A DNA stretch of 64,000 nt, taken from assembly GCF_028688855.1 (NCBI RefSeq), contig NZ_JAQTXI010000011.1:62001-126000 (forward strand), given 5' to 3'. The notes under the pieces were generated by a model, which worked only from the letters and a program-made list of their open reading frames with translations, was not told where the DNA came from and made no database searches. The stretch comes from Neomegalonema sp. (GTDB lineage: Bacteria; Pseudomonadota; Alphaproteobacteria; Rhodobacterales; Rhodobacteraceae). This document shows, one piece after another, positions 44,717 to 57,755 of the stretch. Position numbers and translations under genes: made by a program. Within the stretch, counting starts at the first letter, position 1, and every line of letters begins with the position of its first letter.

Positions 44717-45906
44717 CCACGACCCTGCAGGATTTCCGCGAGGCGGAGGAACTCGATTCGCGCTCCGGCTGGACCCTGGAGCGCCTTCAGGACCGCTGGT
44801 CGCGGGTGGATCACTGGAGCTTCGTGGCGGCGCTGATCCTGATCGGCGTGGGCTTCGTGCTGTCGATGTCGGCGGGCCCGACTCTGGCGGCGCGTCATGG
44901 GGTGGATCCGTTCTATTACGTGACCCGTCAGGCGATCTATGCGGTTCCGGCTCTGGCGGCCATCGTCTTCTGTTCGGTGCTGAGTCTGCGCGACGCCCGG
45001 CGGGTGGGGGTGATGATCTTCCTCGCGGCCATCCTCATGCTGATCCTGCTGCCCTTCATGGGCATCGAGCGCGGCGGCGCGGTGCGCTGGTTCTCTCTGG
45101 CGGGGGTGAGCGTCCAGCCTTCGGAGTTCCTCAAGCCGGGCCTGATCGTCGCTTGCGGCTGGATGATGACCGTCAGGCCCGAGCCGGGGGCGCCTCCGGG
45201 CATGCCTGCGGCGGTGGGTCTGCTGGTGCTCTCCTGCGGCCTGCTGGCCAGCCAGCCCGACTGGGGACAGACGGCCCTGAGCCTCTCGGCCTGGTCGGCG
45301 ATGTTCTTCCTCACCGGCGCGAGCGTGATCTGGGCCGCTTCGGGGGCCATGGCGGTGGCGGTGGTGGCGCTGAGCGCCTACGCCAGCTCCTCGCATTTCC
45401 GGGGGCGCATCGACCGCTTCCTGCATTCCGACGGCGAGCTGAGCTTCCAGATGGAGATGACGCTGGCCGCCATCCGGCAGGGCGGGGTCTGGGGCATGGG
45501 TCCGGGCGAGGGGGTGCGCAAGCTGGCTCTGCCCGACGCCCATTCGGATTTCATCATCGCGGTGGCGGCGGAGGAATACGGCCTCATGCTGACTCTGGCG
45601 ATCATCCTGCTCTTCGCCTTCATCACGCTGAAGTCTCTGGCGCGGGCGGCGGCCTCGAAGGATCCCTTCGTGCGGGTGACGGGAGGCGGCCTGGCCTGTC
45701 TGATCGGCTTCCAGGCGGCGATTCACGTCGGGGTGGCGGTGCATCTGCTGCCGACCAAGGGCATGACGCTGCCTTTCGTCTCCTATGGCGGCAGCTCCAT
45801 GCTGGCCTCGGGGCTGACCATGGGCCTTCTGCTCGCCCTGACGCGCAAGCCCGATCCGGAGCCCGAGCCCCTCCGCGACCCCTGGGACGAGGGACTCGAA
45901 AGATGA
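44713..45906 (+). CDS. ftsW: peptidoglycan glycosyltransferase FtsW
   Basis: This is a SEDS-family enzyme that polymerises lipid II at the septum together with FtsI, 397 aa. A cytoplasmic N-terminus of about 35 residues precedes ten predicted spans. SEDS hallmarks are GGAVRWFSLAGVSVQPSEFLK and SQPDWGQTALSLSAW, then LPDAHSDFIIAVAAEEYG. The C-terminal LPTKGMTLPFVSYGGSSM is diagnostic. The ATG at 44713 overlaps murD, and the stop overlaps murG by 4 bp. Confidence 0.97.
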   Translation: MTTTLQDFREAEELDSRSGWTLERLQDRWSRVDHWSFVAALILIGVGFVLSMSAGPTLAARHGVDPFYYVTRQAIYAVPALAAIVFCSVLSLRDARRVGVMIFLAAILMLILLPFMGIERGGAVRWFSLAGVSVQPSEFLKPGLIVACGWMMTVRPEPGAPPGMPAAVGLLVLSCGLLASQPDWGQTALSLSAWSAMFFLTGASVIWAASGAMAVAVVALSAYASSSHFRGRIDRFLHSDGELSFQMEMTLAAIRQGGVWGMGPGEGVRKLALPDAHSDFIIAVAAEEYGLMLTLAIILLFAFITLKSLARAAASKDPFVRVTGGGLACLIGFQAAIHVGVAVHLLPTKGMTLPFVSYGGSSMLASGLTMGLLLALTRKPDPEPEPLRDPWDEGLER

Positions 45907-47003
45907 GCGGGACAGGGAAGGGGCGGCTTCTGGTCGTCGCGGCGGGCGGCACGGGCGGACACATGTTCCCCGCCCAGGCCTTCGCCGAGGAGATGCTCGG
46001 GCGCGGCTGGCGGGTGGCTCTGGCTTCGGACGAACGCGGCCTGCGCTACGCCGGAGGCTTCCCTCCGGAGGTCGAGCGCCGCGAATTGCGCGCGGCGACC
46101 TTCGCGCGCGGCGGGCTCGCGGCCAGGGCGCGCGTCCCCTTCGAGATCGTCGCGGGCGTCCGCGAGGCGGCGCGCTGGATGAAGGCCGAGAAGCCGGCTC
46201 TGGCGGCGGGCTTCGGCGGCTATCCCTCGCTGCCGACCATCGGCGGCGCCCTCCTGACGGGGGTTCCCCGACTGCTCCATGAGCAGAACGCGATTCTCGG
46301 GCGGGTGAACAGGCTCTTCGCCGGAAGGGCGAATCTCGTGGCTCTGGGGACGCCCCTCGCGGCGCCCGCGCCGAGGGGCGCGCGGACCGAACTGGTGGGG
46401 AATCCCCTGCGGGCGGGGGCTCTGGCCTACGCCGGGACGCCCTATGCGGCGCCGCGTCCGGGCGGACCGGCGCGGCTTCTGGTCTTCGGGGGCTCCCAAG
46501 GCGCGCGGATCTTCGGCAGCCTGATTCCGGCGGCTCTGGCGCTTCTGCCGGAGGAGCTGCGCGGACGCCTGCGCGTGACCCAGCAGATTCCCGAATCCGA
46601 CCATGGGGCGGCTCTGGAGGCCTTCGCGCGGGCTGGCGTGGCTCCCGAGGCCGCGCCCTTCTTCGCCGACATGCCCCGACGCATCGCGGAATCCCATCTC
46701 GTGATCGCGCGGGCGGGCGCCTCCTCTCTGGCGGAGCTGGCGGCCATCGGGCGTCCTTCGATCCTGATTCCCCTGCCCGAAGCCATGTCGGACCACCAGA
46801 GCTTCAACGCCCGCGCCTTCTCGGAGGCGGGCGCCGCGATCCATGCGCCGCAGAAGGATCTGACGCCCGAATCCCTGGCGCGGATTCTGGCGGATCTGCT
46901 CGCCGATCCGGGCCGTCCGGAGGCCATGGCGAAGGCGGCGCGGGGGCTTGGTCGTCCGGAGGCGGCGAAGCGTCTGGCGGATCTGGCCGAAAGTCTGATT
47001 TGA
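45903..47003 (+). CDS. murG: UDP-N-acetylglucosamine--N-acetylmuramyl-(pentapeptide) pyrophosphoryl-undecaprenol transferase
   Basis: Adds GlcNAc to lipid I to form lipid II at the inner membrane, 366 aa. The first glycine loop is VVAAGGTGGHMFPAQ (residues 11-25). FGGYPSLPTIGGALL and LLHEQNAILGRVNRL are family blocks. The second nucleotide-sugar motif is LLVFGGSQGARIF, and ARAGASSLAELAAIG with EAMSDHQSFNA closes the UDP-GlcNAc site. It is the last gene of this dcw block. The next gene is mdh, not murC. Confidence 0.96.
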   Translation: MSGTGKGRLLVVAAGGTGGHMFPAQAFAEEMLGRGWRVALASDERGLRYAGGFPPEVERRELRAATFARGGLAARARVPFEIVAGVREAARWMKAEKPALAAGFGGYPSLPTIGGALLTGVPRLLHEQNAILGRVNRLFAGRANLVALGTPLAAPAPRGARTELVGNPLRAGALAYAGTPYAAPRPGGPARLLVFGGSQGARIFGSLIPAALALLPEELRGRLRVTQQIPESDHGAALEAFARAGVAPEAAPFFADMPRRIAESHLVIARAGASSLAELAAIGRPSILIPLPEAMSDHQSFNARAFSEAGAAIHAPQKDLTPESLARILADLLADPGRPEAMAKAARGLGRPEAAKRLADLAESLI

Positions 47004-48092
<1,089 letters not shown>

Positions 48093-48232
48093 GGCCGCCC
48101 CTCCGGGTTGCGGCGCAGCGAGGCCTGGGTTAAGGAGAGGGCGCTTTCGGCGCCCTCGTCCGACCGCCTCCCTCCGCGCCGGAGCCATCCGCGACGCAGG
48201 CCGCTTCAAGGCGGCGAGCAGGGACATGCGAT

Positions 48233-49435
48233 ATGAACATTCATGAATATCAGGCCAAGGCGCTGCTGCGCCAGTATGGGGCGCCGGTCTCCGAGGGGCG
48301 CCCGGTGCTCCGGCCCGAAGAGGCGCGCGTGGCCGCGCAGTCGCTGGGCGGCCCGCTCTGGGTGGTGAAGTCCCAGATCCACGCGGGCGGCCGCGGCAAG
48401 GGCAAGTTCCTCGGCGCTCCCGCCGACGCTAAGGGCGGCGTCCGCCTCGCGAAGTCGGTGGACGAGGTCGAGGAGAACGTCAAGCAGATGCTCGGCTCGA
48501 CCCTCGTGACCATCCAGACCGGTCCGGCGGGCAAGCAGGTCAACCGCATCTACGTCGAGGCCGGTTCGGACATCAAGCGCGAGCTCTATCTCTCGCTGCT
48601 GGTCGACCGCGCGACCTCGCGCGTGGCCTTCATCGCCTCGACCGAGGGCGGCATGGACATCGAGGAGGTGGCTCACAACACCCCCGAGAAGATCAAGACC
48701 ATCACCGTCGATCCGGCGGCGGGGATCCAGGCCCATCACGGCCGCGAGATCGCCTTCGCCCTGGGCCTGAACGGCGCGCAGCAGAAGCAGTGCGTCAAGC
48801 TGATCAACACGCTCTACAAGTTCTTCATCGAGAAGGACGTGGCGATGCTGGAGATCAATCCGCTGATCATCGACGGCGACGACAACCTCAAGTGCCTCGA
48901 CGCCAAGGTGAGCTTCGACTCCAACGCGCTCTATCGCCACCCCGAGCTGGCCGAGCTGCGCGACGAGACCGAAGAAGATCCCAAGGAGCTGGCCGCCTCC
49001 AAGTATGACCTGAACTACATCGCCCTCGACGGCGAGATCGGCTGCATGGTCAACGGCGCGGGCCTCGCCATGGCGACCATGGACATCATCAAGCTCTACG
49101 GTTCCGAGCCCGCCAACTTCCTCGACGTGGGCGGCGGCGCCACCGAAGAGAAGGTGACCGAAGCCTTCAAGATCATCCTGTCCGATCCGAACGTGAAGGG
49201 CATCCTCGTCAACATCTTCGGCGGGATCATGCGCTGCGACATCATCGCCAACGGCGTGATCGCGGCGGCCAAGGCGGTGAATCTCAACGTGCCGCTGGTG
49301 GTGCGCCTCGAGGGCACCAACGTCGAGCTGGGCAAGGAGATCCTCGCGAATTCCGGCCTGCCGATCGTCTCGGGCGACAACCTCGCCGACGCCGCCGAGA
49401 AGATCGTGGCGGCGGTCAAGGCCCGCAAGGCCTGA
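48233..49435 (+). CDS. sucC: succinate--CoA ligase (ADP-forming) subunit beta
   Basis: This is the ATP-grasp subunit that binds nucleotide and succinate, 400 aa. The N-terminus [19 protein letters not shown] is the family start. [17 protein letters not shown] is the nucleotide lid. [19 protein letters not shown] gives the magnesium ligands, and [16 protein letters not shown] is the C-terminal CoA-ligase segment. It forms a complex with SucD, encoded 100 bp downstream. Confidence 0.97.
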   Translation: MNIHEYQAKALLRQYGAPVSEGRPVLRPEEARVAAQSLGGPLWVVKSQIHAGGRGKGKFLGAPADAKGGVRLAKSVDEVEENVKQMLGSTLVTIQTGPAGKQVNRIYVEAGSDIKRELYLSLLVDRATSRVAFIASTEGGMDIEEVAHNTPEKIKTITVDPAAGIQAHHGREIAFALGLNGAQQKQCVKLINTLYKFFIEKDVAMLEINPLIIDGDDNLKCLDAKVSFDSNALYRHPELAELRDETEEDPKELAASKYDLNYIALDGEIGCMVNGAGLAMATMDIIKLYGSEPANFLDVGGGATEEKVTEAFKIILSDPNVKGILVNIFGGIMRCDIIANGVIAAAKAVNLNVPLVVRLEGTNVELGKEILANSGLPIVSGDNLADAAEKIVAAVKARKA

Positions 49436-49535
49436 AGCCCTCCGCAAGCTTCCATGATCGGACGCCGCGCGACGACGCCCCGCTGAAGCGGAGAGCGCCG
49501 CGCGGTTCGGGAAATTCCATCAAGGAGAGATCGGC

Positions 49536-50397
<862 letters not shown>

Positions 50398-50411
<14 letters not shown>

Positions 50412-50454
50412 GGCGGCTGTCGTCGCCCATGGGCCGCTGAGGCGGCCTGTCGTC
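50398..50454. repeat. tandem duplication of the sucD stop region
   Basis: CCATGGGCCGCTGAGGCGGC with a TGTCGTC tail at 50398-50424 is repeated at 50427-50454 with one inserted C, a period of 29 bp. The second copy lies after the stop codon, so the protein is not altered. The cause is probably slippage or a short duplication. Confidence 0.85.
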
Positions 50455-50723
50455 ACAAAGACGCGCGGCGCGCTGAAGGCGCCTTCAGGGGCTTGCCTTC
50501 CGCGCGCCGGACGCATAGGTGCTGGGCGGCGGTCTCCGGCGGATGCGACTCCTCGTCGCGTCTCTCCGGCGCCGCTCCGGGCTTCACGGACTCCAGGGCC
50601 GCGCCTGCGCGCGTCCTCCGGACCCTGCGGCGTCAGCCGCCTTCCTCAGCGAGGCGAAGCGGTCCCGCGACGCCCATCAACAAACGTCAAGGGAGAGCGC
50701 GGGGGCGACCCTGCCAGAGCGCG
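50412..50723 (+). other. intergenic region between sucD and sucA
   Basis: These 312 bp contain the second copy of the sucD-end repeat and a perfect 16-bp palindrome, CTGAAGGCGCCTTCAG, at 50473-50488. I see no clear promoter or terminator and no gene. The sucA ribosome site is weak. Confidence 0.5.
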
Positions 50724-53705
50724 ATGAGCAACCCAAACGGCGGTCAGAACCAGAATTTCGCGAGTTTGTCCTTCCTTCAGGGCGCCAACGCCGTCTACGT
50801 CGAACGGCTCTACGGGGAATACGCCCGTGATCCTTCGGCGGTGGATCCGACCTGGAGGGCCTTCTTCGAGGCGCTCGGCGATTCGCCCCAGGCGGTCGAA
50901 GCCGAGGTGAAGGGCGCCCCCTGGGGCCGCGCCGACTGGCCGCCCGTCGCCTCGGGCGACTGGGTGTCGGCCTCGGACGGGCAATGGCCCTCGCCGGCGG
51001 CTCTGGACCGTTCGCCCAAGGCCATCGCCGACAAGCTCAAGGCCAAGGCGCCTGCGGGCTCTGCGGCGGCCGATCCGGCCGCGATCCGCTCGGCGGCGCT
51101 GGATTCGATCCGCGCGCTGATGCTCATCCGCGCCTATCGCATCGTGGGGCATCTGGCGGCGAACCTCGACCCGCTGGGCCTCGTGACCCAGCCGCCGCAT
51201 CCCGAGCTGGAGCCCTCCCATTACGGCTTCGCCGAGGCCGATCTCGACCGGCCGATCTTCATCGACAAGGTGCTGGGCCTCGAAACCTCCAGCATGCGCG
51301 AGATCGTCGCGATCCTGAGGCGCACCTATTGCGGCACCTTCGCGCTGCAGTACATGCACATCACCAACGGCGAGGAAGTCGCCTGGCTCAAGGACCGCAT
51401 CGAGGGCCGCCACAAGGAGATCGCCTTCACGCCGGAAGGCCGCAAGGCCATCCTCAACAAGCTCGTCGAGGCCGAGGGCTTCGAGCGCTTCCTGAACGTG
51501 AAGTACACCGGCACCAAGCGCTTCGGTCTGGACGGCGGCGAGGCGCTCATCCCCGCCATGGAGCAGATCATCAAGCGCGGCGGCAATCTGGGCCTTCAGG
51601 ACATCGTGGTGGGCATGCCCCATCGCGGACGCCTGAACGTGCTCGCCAACGTGCTGGCCAAGCCCTATCGCGCGATCTTCCACGAATTCCAGGGCGGCTC
51701 GGTGAACCCCGACGACGTGGGCGGATCGGGCGACGTGAAATATCACCTCGGCGCCTCCTCGGACCGCAGCTTCGACGGCAACAGCGTCCATCTCTCGCTG
51801 ACCGCCAACCCCTCGCATCTCGAGGCGGTGAATCCGGTGGTGCTCGGCAAGATCCGCGCCAAGCAGACCCAGCTCGGCGACAAGGAGCGCACTCAGGCCG
51901 TGGCCGTGCTGCTGCATGGCGACGCCGCCTTCGCCGGACAGGGCGTGGTGGCCGAATGCCTCGGCATGTCGGGCCTGGTGGGGCACCGCACCGGCGGCGC
52001 GATCCACATCATCGTGAACAACCAGATCGGCTTCACCACGGCGCCGCGCTTCTCGCGCAGCTCGCCCTATCCCTCGGACATCGCCCTGATGGTCGAGCCG
52101 CCGATCTTCCACGTCAACGGCGACGATCCCGAAGCGGTGGTCCACGCCGCCAAGGTGGCCATCGAATACCGGCAGAAGTTCCACAAGGACGTCGTCCTCG
52201 ACATCTTCTGCTACCGGCGCTTCGGGCATAACGAGGGCGACGAGCCCATGTTCACCCAGCCCCGGATGTACAAGCTCATCAAGGGCCACCCCACCACCCT
52301 GGAGCTCTACGCGAAGCGCCTGACCGACGAGGGCGTCGTCACGGAAGCCGAAGTCGCGCAGATGAAGACGGACTTCCAGAACCGTCTCCAGAGCGATTTC
52401 GACGCCGCGAAGGACTACCTGCCCAACAAGGCCGACTGGCTCGACGGACGCTGGGCGGGCTTCGGCTCCGACCGCGACGACGACGAGGCGAGCTATCAGC
52501 GCGGCGACACCGCGGCCTCCGCTGAGCAGGTGAAGGCCATCGGCGCGGCGCTCACCACGCCGCCCGAGGGCTTCAACATCCACCGCACGCTGGAGCGCTT
52601 CGTCGCGGCCCGCAAGAAGATGTTCGAGACCGGCGAAGGCTTCGACTGGGCCACCGGCGAGGCTCTGGCCTTCGGCTCTCTGGTGCAGCAGGGCTATCCG
52701 GTGCGCCTGGCGGGCCAGGACTGCATCCGCGGCACCTTCAGCCAGCGCCATTCGGCCTTCATCGACCAGGAGAGCGAAGACCGCTATTTCCCGCTGCGCA
52801 ACCTCTCGCCCGCCCAGGCGGATTTCGAGGTCATCGATTCGATGCTCTCGGAATATGCGGTGCTCGGCTTCGAATACGGCTATTCGCTCAGCGAGCCGAA
52901 GGCTCTGGTGCTCTGGGAGGCGCAGTTCGGCGACTTCACCAACGGCGCCCAGATCATGATCGACCAGTTCATCTCCTCGGGCGAGAGCAAGTGGCTGCGC
53001 ATGTCGGGCCTCGTGATGCTCCTGCCGCACGGCATGGAGGGCGCCGGCCCCGAGCACAGCTCGGGACGCCCCGAGCGCTTCCTCCAGAACTCGGCGGAGA
53101 ACAACTGGATCATCGCCAACTGCTCGACTCCGGCGAACTACTTCCACATCCTGCGCCGTCAGCTCATGCGGAACTTCCGCAAGCCTCTGGTGCTCTTCAC
53201 GCCGAAGTCGCTGCTGCGCCACAAGCGCTGCGTCTCGAAGATCTCGGACTTCACCCAGGGCTCCAGCTTCCACCGCCTGCTCTGGGACGGCGCCCAGGTC
53301 GGCGAGTCGAGCACCGTCCTCAAGCCCGACGACCAGATCCGGCGCGTGGTCCTCTGCACGGGCAAGGTCTATTACGATCTGCTCGAAACCCGCGAGGCGC
53401 GGGGGATCGACGACGTCTATCTGCTGCGCGTCGAGCAGATGTATCCCTTCCCGGCCCAGTCCATGCTGCGCGAGCTGAAGCGTTTCCCCAACGCCGACGT
53501 GATCTGGTGTCAGGAGGAGCCGAAGAACCAGGGCGCATGGTTCTTCATGGAGCCGAATCTCGAATGGGCGCTCGGCCGCGTCGAGGGCAAGGCCCAGCGC
53601 GCCCGTTACGTCGGCCGCAAGGCCGCTGCGGCGCCCGCCACGGGTCTGGCCTCGCGCCACGTCCGCGAGCAGGAAGCGCTGGTCGCCGAAGCCTTGCAGG
53701 CCTGA
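50724..53705 (+). CDS. sucA: 2-oxoglutarate dehydrogenase E1 component
   Basis: This is the thiamine-diphosphate-dependent E1 of the 2-oxoglutarate dehydrogenase complex, which decarboxylates 2-oxoglutarate and passes the succinyl group to SucB. The protein is 993 aa. The N-terminus [20 protein letters not shown] is the family start. [19 protein letters not shown] carries the active-site histidines. [17 protein letters not shown] is the cofactor segment, and [18 protein letters not shown] is the C-terminal transketolase block. The ATG at 50724 was chosen by family alignment. Upstream sequence in frame is not E1-like, and the ribosome site is weak. Confidence 0.96.
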   Translation: MSNPNGGQNQNFASLSFLQGANAVYVERLYGEYARDPSAVDPTWRAFFEALGDSPQAVEAEVKGAPWGRADWPPVASGDWVSASDGQWPSPAALDRSPKAIADKLKAKAPAGSAAADPAAIRSAALDSIRALMLIRAYRIVGHLAANLDPLGLVTQPPHPELEPSHYGFAEADLDRPIFIDKVLGLETSSMREIVAILRRTYCGTFALQYMHITNGEEVAWLKDRIEGRHKEIAFTPEGRKAILNKLVEAEGFERFLNVKYTGTKRFGLDGGEALIPAMEQIIKRGGNLGLQDIVVGMPHRGRLNVLANVLAKPYRAIFHEFQGGSVNPDDVGGSGDVKYHLGASSDRSFDGNSVHLSLTANPSHLEAVNPVVLGKIRAKQTQLGDKERTQAVAVLLHGDAAFAGQGVVAECLGMSGLVGHRTGGAIHIIVNNQIGFTTAPRFSRSSPYPSDIALMVEPPIFHVNGDDPEAVVHAAKVAIEYRQKFHKDVVLDIFCYRRFGHNEGDEPMFTQPRMYKLIKGHPTTLELYAKRLTDEGVVTEAEVAQMKTDFQNRLQSDFDAAKDYLPNKADWLDGRWAGFGSDRDDDEASYQRGDTAASAEQVKAIGAALTTPPEGFNIHRTLERFVAARKKMFETGEGFDWATGEALAFGSLVQQGYPVRLAGQDCIRGTFSQRHSAFIDQESEDRYFPLRNLSPAQADFEVIDSMLSEYAVLGFEYGYSLSEPKALVLWEAQFGDFTNGAQIMIDQFISSGESKWLRMSGLVMLLPHGMEGAGPEHSSGRPERFLQNSAENNWIIANCSTPANYFHILRRQLMRNFRKPLVLFTPKSLLRHKRCVSKISDFTQGSSFHRLLWDGAQVGESSTVLKPDDQIRRVVLCTGKVYYDLLETREARGIDDVYLLRVEQMYPFPAQSMLRELKRFPNADVIWCQEEPKNQGAWFFMEPNLEWALGRVEGKAQRARYVGRKAAAAPATGLASRHVREQEALVAEALQA

Positions 53706-53737
53706 GGCGCGGAAAACAGAGAAGAGGGATCAAGACA

Positions 53738-54982
53738 ATGGCGACTGAAGTCTCCGTGCCGGCGCTGGGCGAATCCGTCAGCGAAGCCACCGTGGCGAAA
53801 TGGTTCAAGAAGCTCGGCGACGCGGTCAAGGCCGACGAGCCGCTCTGCGAGCTGGAGACCGACAAGGTGTCGGTCGAGGCTCCGGCTCCGGTCTCCGGCG
53901 TGCTGGTCGAGATCCGCGTCCCGGAAGGCGACGTGGTCCAGCGCGACGGGATTCTGGCCGTGATCGACGAGACCGCCACGGCGGGCGTCTCCGCCTCGGC
54001 GCCTCCGGCTCCGAAGGCCGAGCCCGCGCCGAATCCGGCCGCCGGACCTTCCTCCAGCGCCTCGGAGCCGCCCCCGGCGACGGCCCGTCGCGACGTGGCG
54101 GACGCGCCTTCGGCGCAGAAGCTCATGGCGGAGGCGGGTCTCTCCGCCGGTCAGGTGCAGGGCTCGGGCCGCGACGGCCGCGTGATGAAGGAGGACGTGC
54201 TCAAGGCCGTCCAGAGCGGCGCTTTGGCTCCTGCGGCCGCCCCGGCTCCGGCTCCGCGCGCGGCTTCGGCGCCTGACGACGCCAGCCGCGAGAAGCGCGT
54301 GCGCATGACGCGTCTGCGTCAGACCATCGCGCGCCGCCTCAAGGACGCCCAGAACACCGCGGCCATGCTCACCACCTTCAACGAGGTGGACATGACCAAC
54401 ATCCTGGCGCTGCGCAACGCCCACAAGGACGCCTTCGAGAAGAAGCATGGCGTGAAGCTCGGCTTCATGTCCTTCTTCACCAAGGCGGTGGTGCACGCGC
54501 TCAAGGAGATCCCGAGCGTCAACGCCGAGATCGACGGCGTGGATCTGGTCTACAAGAACTACTACCACATCGGCGTCGCGGTGGGCACGCCGACGGGTCT
54601 GGTGGTTCCGGTGGTCCGCGACGCCGACCAGCTCTCCTTCGCCGAGGTCGAGAAGAAGATCGGCGAATTCGGCCTGCGCGCCCGCGACGGCAAGCTCACC
54701 ATCGACGAGATGCAGGGCGGCACCTTCACGATCTCCAACGGCGGCGTCTACGGCTCGCTGATGTCCACGCCGATCCTGAATCCGCCGCAGGCGGGCATTC
54801 TGGGCATGCACAAGACCCAGGAGCGCCCGGTGGTGGTCAACGGCCAGATCGTCATCCGCCCGATGATGTATCTCGCGCTGAGCTACGACCACCGCATCAT
54901 CGACGGCAAGGAGGCCGTGACCTTCCTCGTCCGCGTCAAGGACGGGCTGGAGGATCCGCAGCGCCTGCTGCTCGACATCTGA
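53738..54982 (+). CDS. sucB: dihydrolipoyl succinyltransferase (2-oxoglutarate dehydrogenase E2)
   Basis: This is the E2 core that transfers the succinyl group to CoA, 414 aa. One lipoyl domain (residues 1-80) carries the lipoylated lysine in [11 protein letters not shown] near 43. A Pro/Ala-rich hinge leads to the E1/E3-binding domain ([18 protein letters not shown]). The catalytic domain follows, with [17 protein letters not shown] holding the active-site histidine and aspartate. The start is 32 bp after sucA, with GAAGAGGG upstream. A strong terminator follows the stop. Confidence 0.97.
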   Translation: MATEVSVPALGESVSEATVAKWFKKLGDAVKADEPLCELETDKVSVEAPAPVSGVLVEIRVPEGDVVQRDGILAVIDETATAGVSASAPPAPKAEPAPNPAAGPSSSASEPPPATARRDVADAPSAQKLMAEAGLSAGQVQGSGRDGRVMKEDVLKAVQSGALAPAAAPAPAPRAASAPDDASREKRVRMTRLRQTIARRLKDAQNTAAMLTTFNEVDMTNILALRNAHKDAFEKKHGVKLGFMSFFTKAVVHALKEIPSVNAEIDGVDLVYKNYYHIGVAVGTPTGLVVPVVRDADQLSFAEVEKKIGEFGLRARDGKLTIDEMQGGTFTISNGGVYGSLMSTPILNPPQAGILGMHKTQERPVVVNGQIVIRPMMYLALSYDHRIIDGKEAVTFLVRVKDGLEDPQRLLLDI

Positions 54983-54997
54983 GCGGAAGACCGAGAC

Positions 54998-55027
54998 GGC
55001 CCCTCCCGGCGCGGGAGGGGCCTTTTT
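54998..55027 (+). terminator. intrinsic terminator after sucB
   Basis: A 10-bp stem (GGCCCCTCCC at 54998-55007, GGGAGGGGCC at 55013-55022) has a 5-nt loop. It runs straight into TTTTT (55023-55027). It lies only 26 bp before the lpd ATG. Confidence 0.85.
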
Positions 55028-55052
55028 CCCAGGATCAAGCGAGGGGGCGGGG

Positions 55053-56462
55053 ATGTCCGAAGCTTATGACGTGGTGTTCATCGGCGGCGGCCCGGGCGGC
55101 TACGTCGGGGCGATCAAGGCGGCGCAGCTGGGCCTGAAGGTCGCCTGCGTCGAGGGGCGCGGGGCTCTGGGCGGCACCTGCCTCAACGTGGGCTGCATTC
55201 CCTCGAAGGCGCTGCTGCACGCCTCGCATCTGGCCCATGAGGCCGAAGCCAATTTCGCCAGCATGGGGCTGAACGTCGGCCCGGTGGGCGTGGACGTGGC
55301 GAAGATGCTGGGCTTCAAGGACAGCGTCATCAAGTCCAACACCCAGGGCATCGAGTTCCTCTTCAAGAAGAACAAGGTGACTTACGTCAGGGGCTGGGGC
55401 TCCATCGCGGCGCCCGGCTCGGTGAAGGTCAAGGGCGAAGACGGCTCCGAGACCACCCTTTCCGCGAAGAACATCGTCATCGCGACGGGCTCCGAATCCA
55501 CGCCGCTCAAGGGCGTCGAGGTGGACGAGAAGCGCGTGGTCACCTCCACCGGCGCTCTGGAGCTGGCTTCGGTTCCGAAGCGTCTCGTGGTGATCGGCGC
55601 GGGCGTGATCGGGCTGGAGCTGGGCTCCGTCTGGAAGCGCCTCGGTTCGGAAGTCACCGTCGTCGAGTTCCTCGACCACGTCACCCCCGGCATGGACGGC
55701 GAGATCCAGAAGCAGTTCCAGCGCTCGCTGGAGAAGCAGGGGATTAAATTCATCCTCGGCGCGGCGGTTTCGGGCGTCGACGCCTCGGGCGCCGATCTGA
55801 AGGTGAATTACACGCTCCGCAAGGACAGCTCGACCGCCAGCCTCGACGCCGACGTGGTGCTGCTGGCCGTGGGCCGCCGCGCCTACACCTCGGGCCTCGG
55901 GCTGGAGGCGGTCGGCGTGGCGCTGGACGAGCGCGGACGCGTCCACACCGACGGCCATGGCCGCACCAACGTTCCGGGGATCTGGGCCATCGGCGACGTC
56001 ATCGCCGGGCCGATGCTCGCCCACAAGGCCGAAGAGGAAGGCGTCTCCGTCGCCGAGACCCTCGCCGGACAGAAGGGCCATGTGAATTACGACGTCATCC
56101 CCGGCGTGATCTACACGGATCCCGAAGTCGCGACCGTCGGCAAGACCGAGGAGCAGCTCAAGCAGGAGGGCCGCGCCTACAAGGTCGGGAAGTTCGCATT
56201 CGTGGCCAACGGCCGCGCCAAGGCGATCCTCTCCACCGAGGGCTTCGTGAAGGTCCTCGCCGACGCCGCCACCGACCGCATCCTGGGGGTGCACATCCTC
56301 GGGCCTCAGGCGGGCGAGACGATCCACGAATATTGCGTCGCCATGGAGTTCGGCGCCGCCTCCGAGGACGTGGCCCGCACCTGCCACGCCCATCCGACGC
56401 TTTCGGAAGCCCTGCGCGAGGCCGCCATGGCCGCCGCCTTCGGCAAGCCGATCCACAGCTGA
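55053..56462 (+). CDS. lpdA: dihydrolipoyl dehydrogenase (E3)
   Basis: This FAD enzyme reoxidises dihydrolipoamide and forms NADH, 469 aa. The FAD fold is [20 protein letters not shown]. The redox disulfide is in [16 protein letters not shown]. The NAD fold is [17 protein letters not shown]. The catalytic His-Glu of the partner subunit is in [14 protein letters not shown]. It serves the SucAB complex encoded upstream. The ATG at 55053 follows GCGAGGGGGCGGGG. The terminator just before it suggests either read-through or its own promoter. Confidence 0.97.
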   Translation: MSEAYDVVFIGGGPGGYVGAIKAAQLGLKVACVEGRGALGGTCLNVGCIPSKALLHASHLAHEAEANFASMGLNVGPVGVDVAKMLGFKDSVIKSNTQGIEFLFKKNKVTYVRGWGSIAAPGSVKVKGEDGSETTLSAKNIVIATGSESTPLKGVEVDEKRVVTSTGALELASVPKRLVVIGAGVIGLELGSVWKRLGSEVTVVEFLDHVTPGMDGEIQKQFQRSLEKQGIKFILGAAVSGVDASGADLKVNYTLRKDSSTASLDADVVLLAVGRRAYTSGLGLEAVGVALDERGRVHTDGHGRTNVPGIWAIGDVIAGPMLAHKAEEEGVSVAETLAGQKGHVNYDVIPGVIYTDPEVATVGKTEEQLKQEGRAYKVGKFAFVANGRAKAILSTEGFVKVLADAATDRILGVHILGPQAGETIHEYCVAMEFGAASEDVARTCHAHPTLSEALREAAMAAAFGKPIHS

Positions 56463-56505
56463 TCCCGTCCCGCGCTTCGGCGCGGTGCGGAGAGGTTGCG
56501 AGGGG

Positions 56506-56541
56506 GGAAAGGCCTCGTCCGGATCCGGACGGGGCCTTTCC
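56506..56541. terminator. long inverted repeat after lpd, probable terminator
   Basis: A 17-bp arm at 56506-56522 pairs with 56525-56541 with one mismatch and a 2-bp centre (arms read GGAAAGGCC and GGCCTTTCC at the outside). There is no strong T-run, though the outer stem includes TTT. It sits between lpd and trpS and could act on either strand. Confidence 0.5.
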
Positions 56542-56657
56542 ATGTTCCGGGGGCGCCTTGACGCTCCCCTGCGGCGGCGCGATAACCCCTGCGACTCCTC
56601 CACGCCCTGCGGCTCTCCGGCCCTTCCGGGCGTCCTCAGCCTGAAAGCGCCGCAGCC

Positions 56658-57707
56658 ATGTCCGAATCCCCCAAAGCCTCAAGCCATCCGCGCCGGATCT
56701 TCTCCGGCATGCAGCCGACGGGCTCGCTGCATCTGGGGAATTATCTCGGGGCGCTGCGCTATTTCGTGTCGCTTCAGGAAGGCGAGGGCGAGCGCATCTA
56801 TTGCGTGGTGGATCTCCATGCGATCACCATGCGTCAGGAGCCGGGCGCGGTCCGCGCCGCGACGCGCCATGTGGCGGCGGCCTATCTGGCGGCGGGAATC
56901 GACCCCAAACGCTCGATCCTGTTCAACCAGAGCCAGGTCTCCGAACACGCCGAACTCGCCTGGATCTTCAATTGCGTCGCGCGGATCGGCTGGATGAACC
57001 GCATGACCCAGTTCAAGGACAAGGCGGGCAAGGATCGCGAGGCCGCTTCGGTGGGGCTTTACGCCTATCCGACCCTCATGGCCGCCGACATCCTCGCCTA
57101 CAAGACGACCCATGTTCCGGTCGGCGAGGACCAGAAGCAGCATCTCGAACTCACCCGCGACGTGGCGACGAAATTCAACCTCGACTTCAACGCCCCGGAT
57201 TTCTTCCCTCTGCCCGAGCCGATCATCCCCGCCGAGGCGGCGCGCATCATGAGTCTGCGCGACGGCTCGAAGAAGATGTCCAAATCCGATCCCTCCGACG
57301 CCTCGCGGATCAACCTGGCCGACGACGCCGACGCCATCGCCCGCAAGATCCGCAAGGCCACCACCGATTCCGAGCCTCTGCCCGAGACGGTCGAGGAGCT
57401 GAAGGGCCGTCCCGAGGCCGACAATCTCGTGGCGATCTACGCCGCCATCGCCGAGACCGATAAGGAGGCCGTGCTCAAGGAATTCGCCGGACAGGGCTTC
57501 GGCGTCTTCAAGCCCCGGCTCGCGGATCTGGCCGTGGAGCGCTTCGGCAGGATCTCCGGCGAGATGCGCCGCCTGGAGGCCGATCCGGCCGAAATCGACC
57601 GCATCCTGAGCGCAGGCGCCGACCGGGCGCGGGCTCTGGCGGCGCCGGTGCTGGATCAGGTCTATGACGTGCTGGGCCTCCTGCGGGGGCGGGCGCGTCC
57701 GTTCTGA
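56658..57707 (+). CDS. trpS: tryptophan--tRNA ligase
   Basis: This class I aminoacyl-tRNA synthetase charges tRNA-Trp, 349 aa. The HIGH-type motif is [11 protein letters not shown]. The substrate-binding segment is [20 protein letters not shown], then [15 protein letters not shown]. The KMSKS motif is [14 protein letters not shown]. The length is normal for the bacterial enzyme. It is followed 48 bp later by a universal stress gene on the same strand, an arrangement common in Rhodobacterales. Confidence 0.97.
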   Translation: MSESPKASSHPRRIFSGMQPTGSLHLGNYLGALRYFVSLQEGEGERIYCVVDLHAITMRQEPGAVRAATRHVAAAYLAAGIDPKRSILFNQSQVSEHAELAWIFNCVARIGWMNRMTQFKDKAGKDREAASVGLYAYPTLMAADILAYKTTHVPVGEDQKQHLELTRDVATKFNLDFNAPDFFPLPEPIIPAEAARIMSLRDGSKKMSKSDPSDASRINLADDADAIARKIRKATTDSEPLPETVEELKGRPEADNLVAIYAAIAETDKEAVLKEFAGQGFGVFKPRLADLAVERFGRISGEMRRLEADPAEIDRILSAGADRARALAAPVLDQVYDVLGLLRGRARPF

Positions 57708-57755
57708 GCGCGCAAAACCCTTGCGTCGGTCCTCGGGCTGACGCAGGATTCCGCC

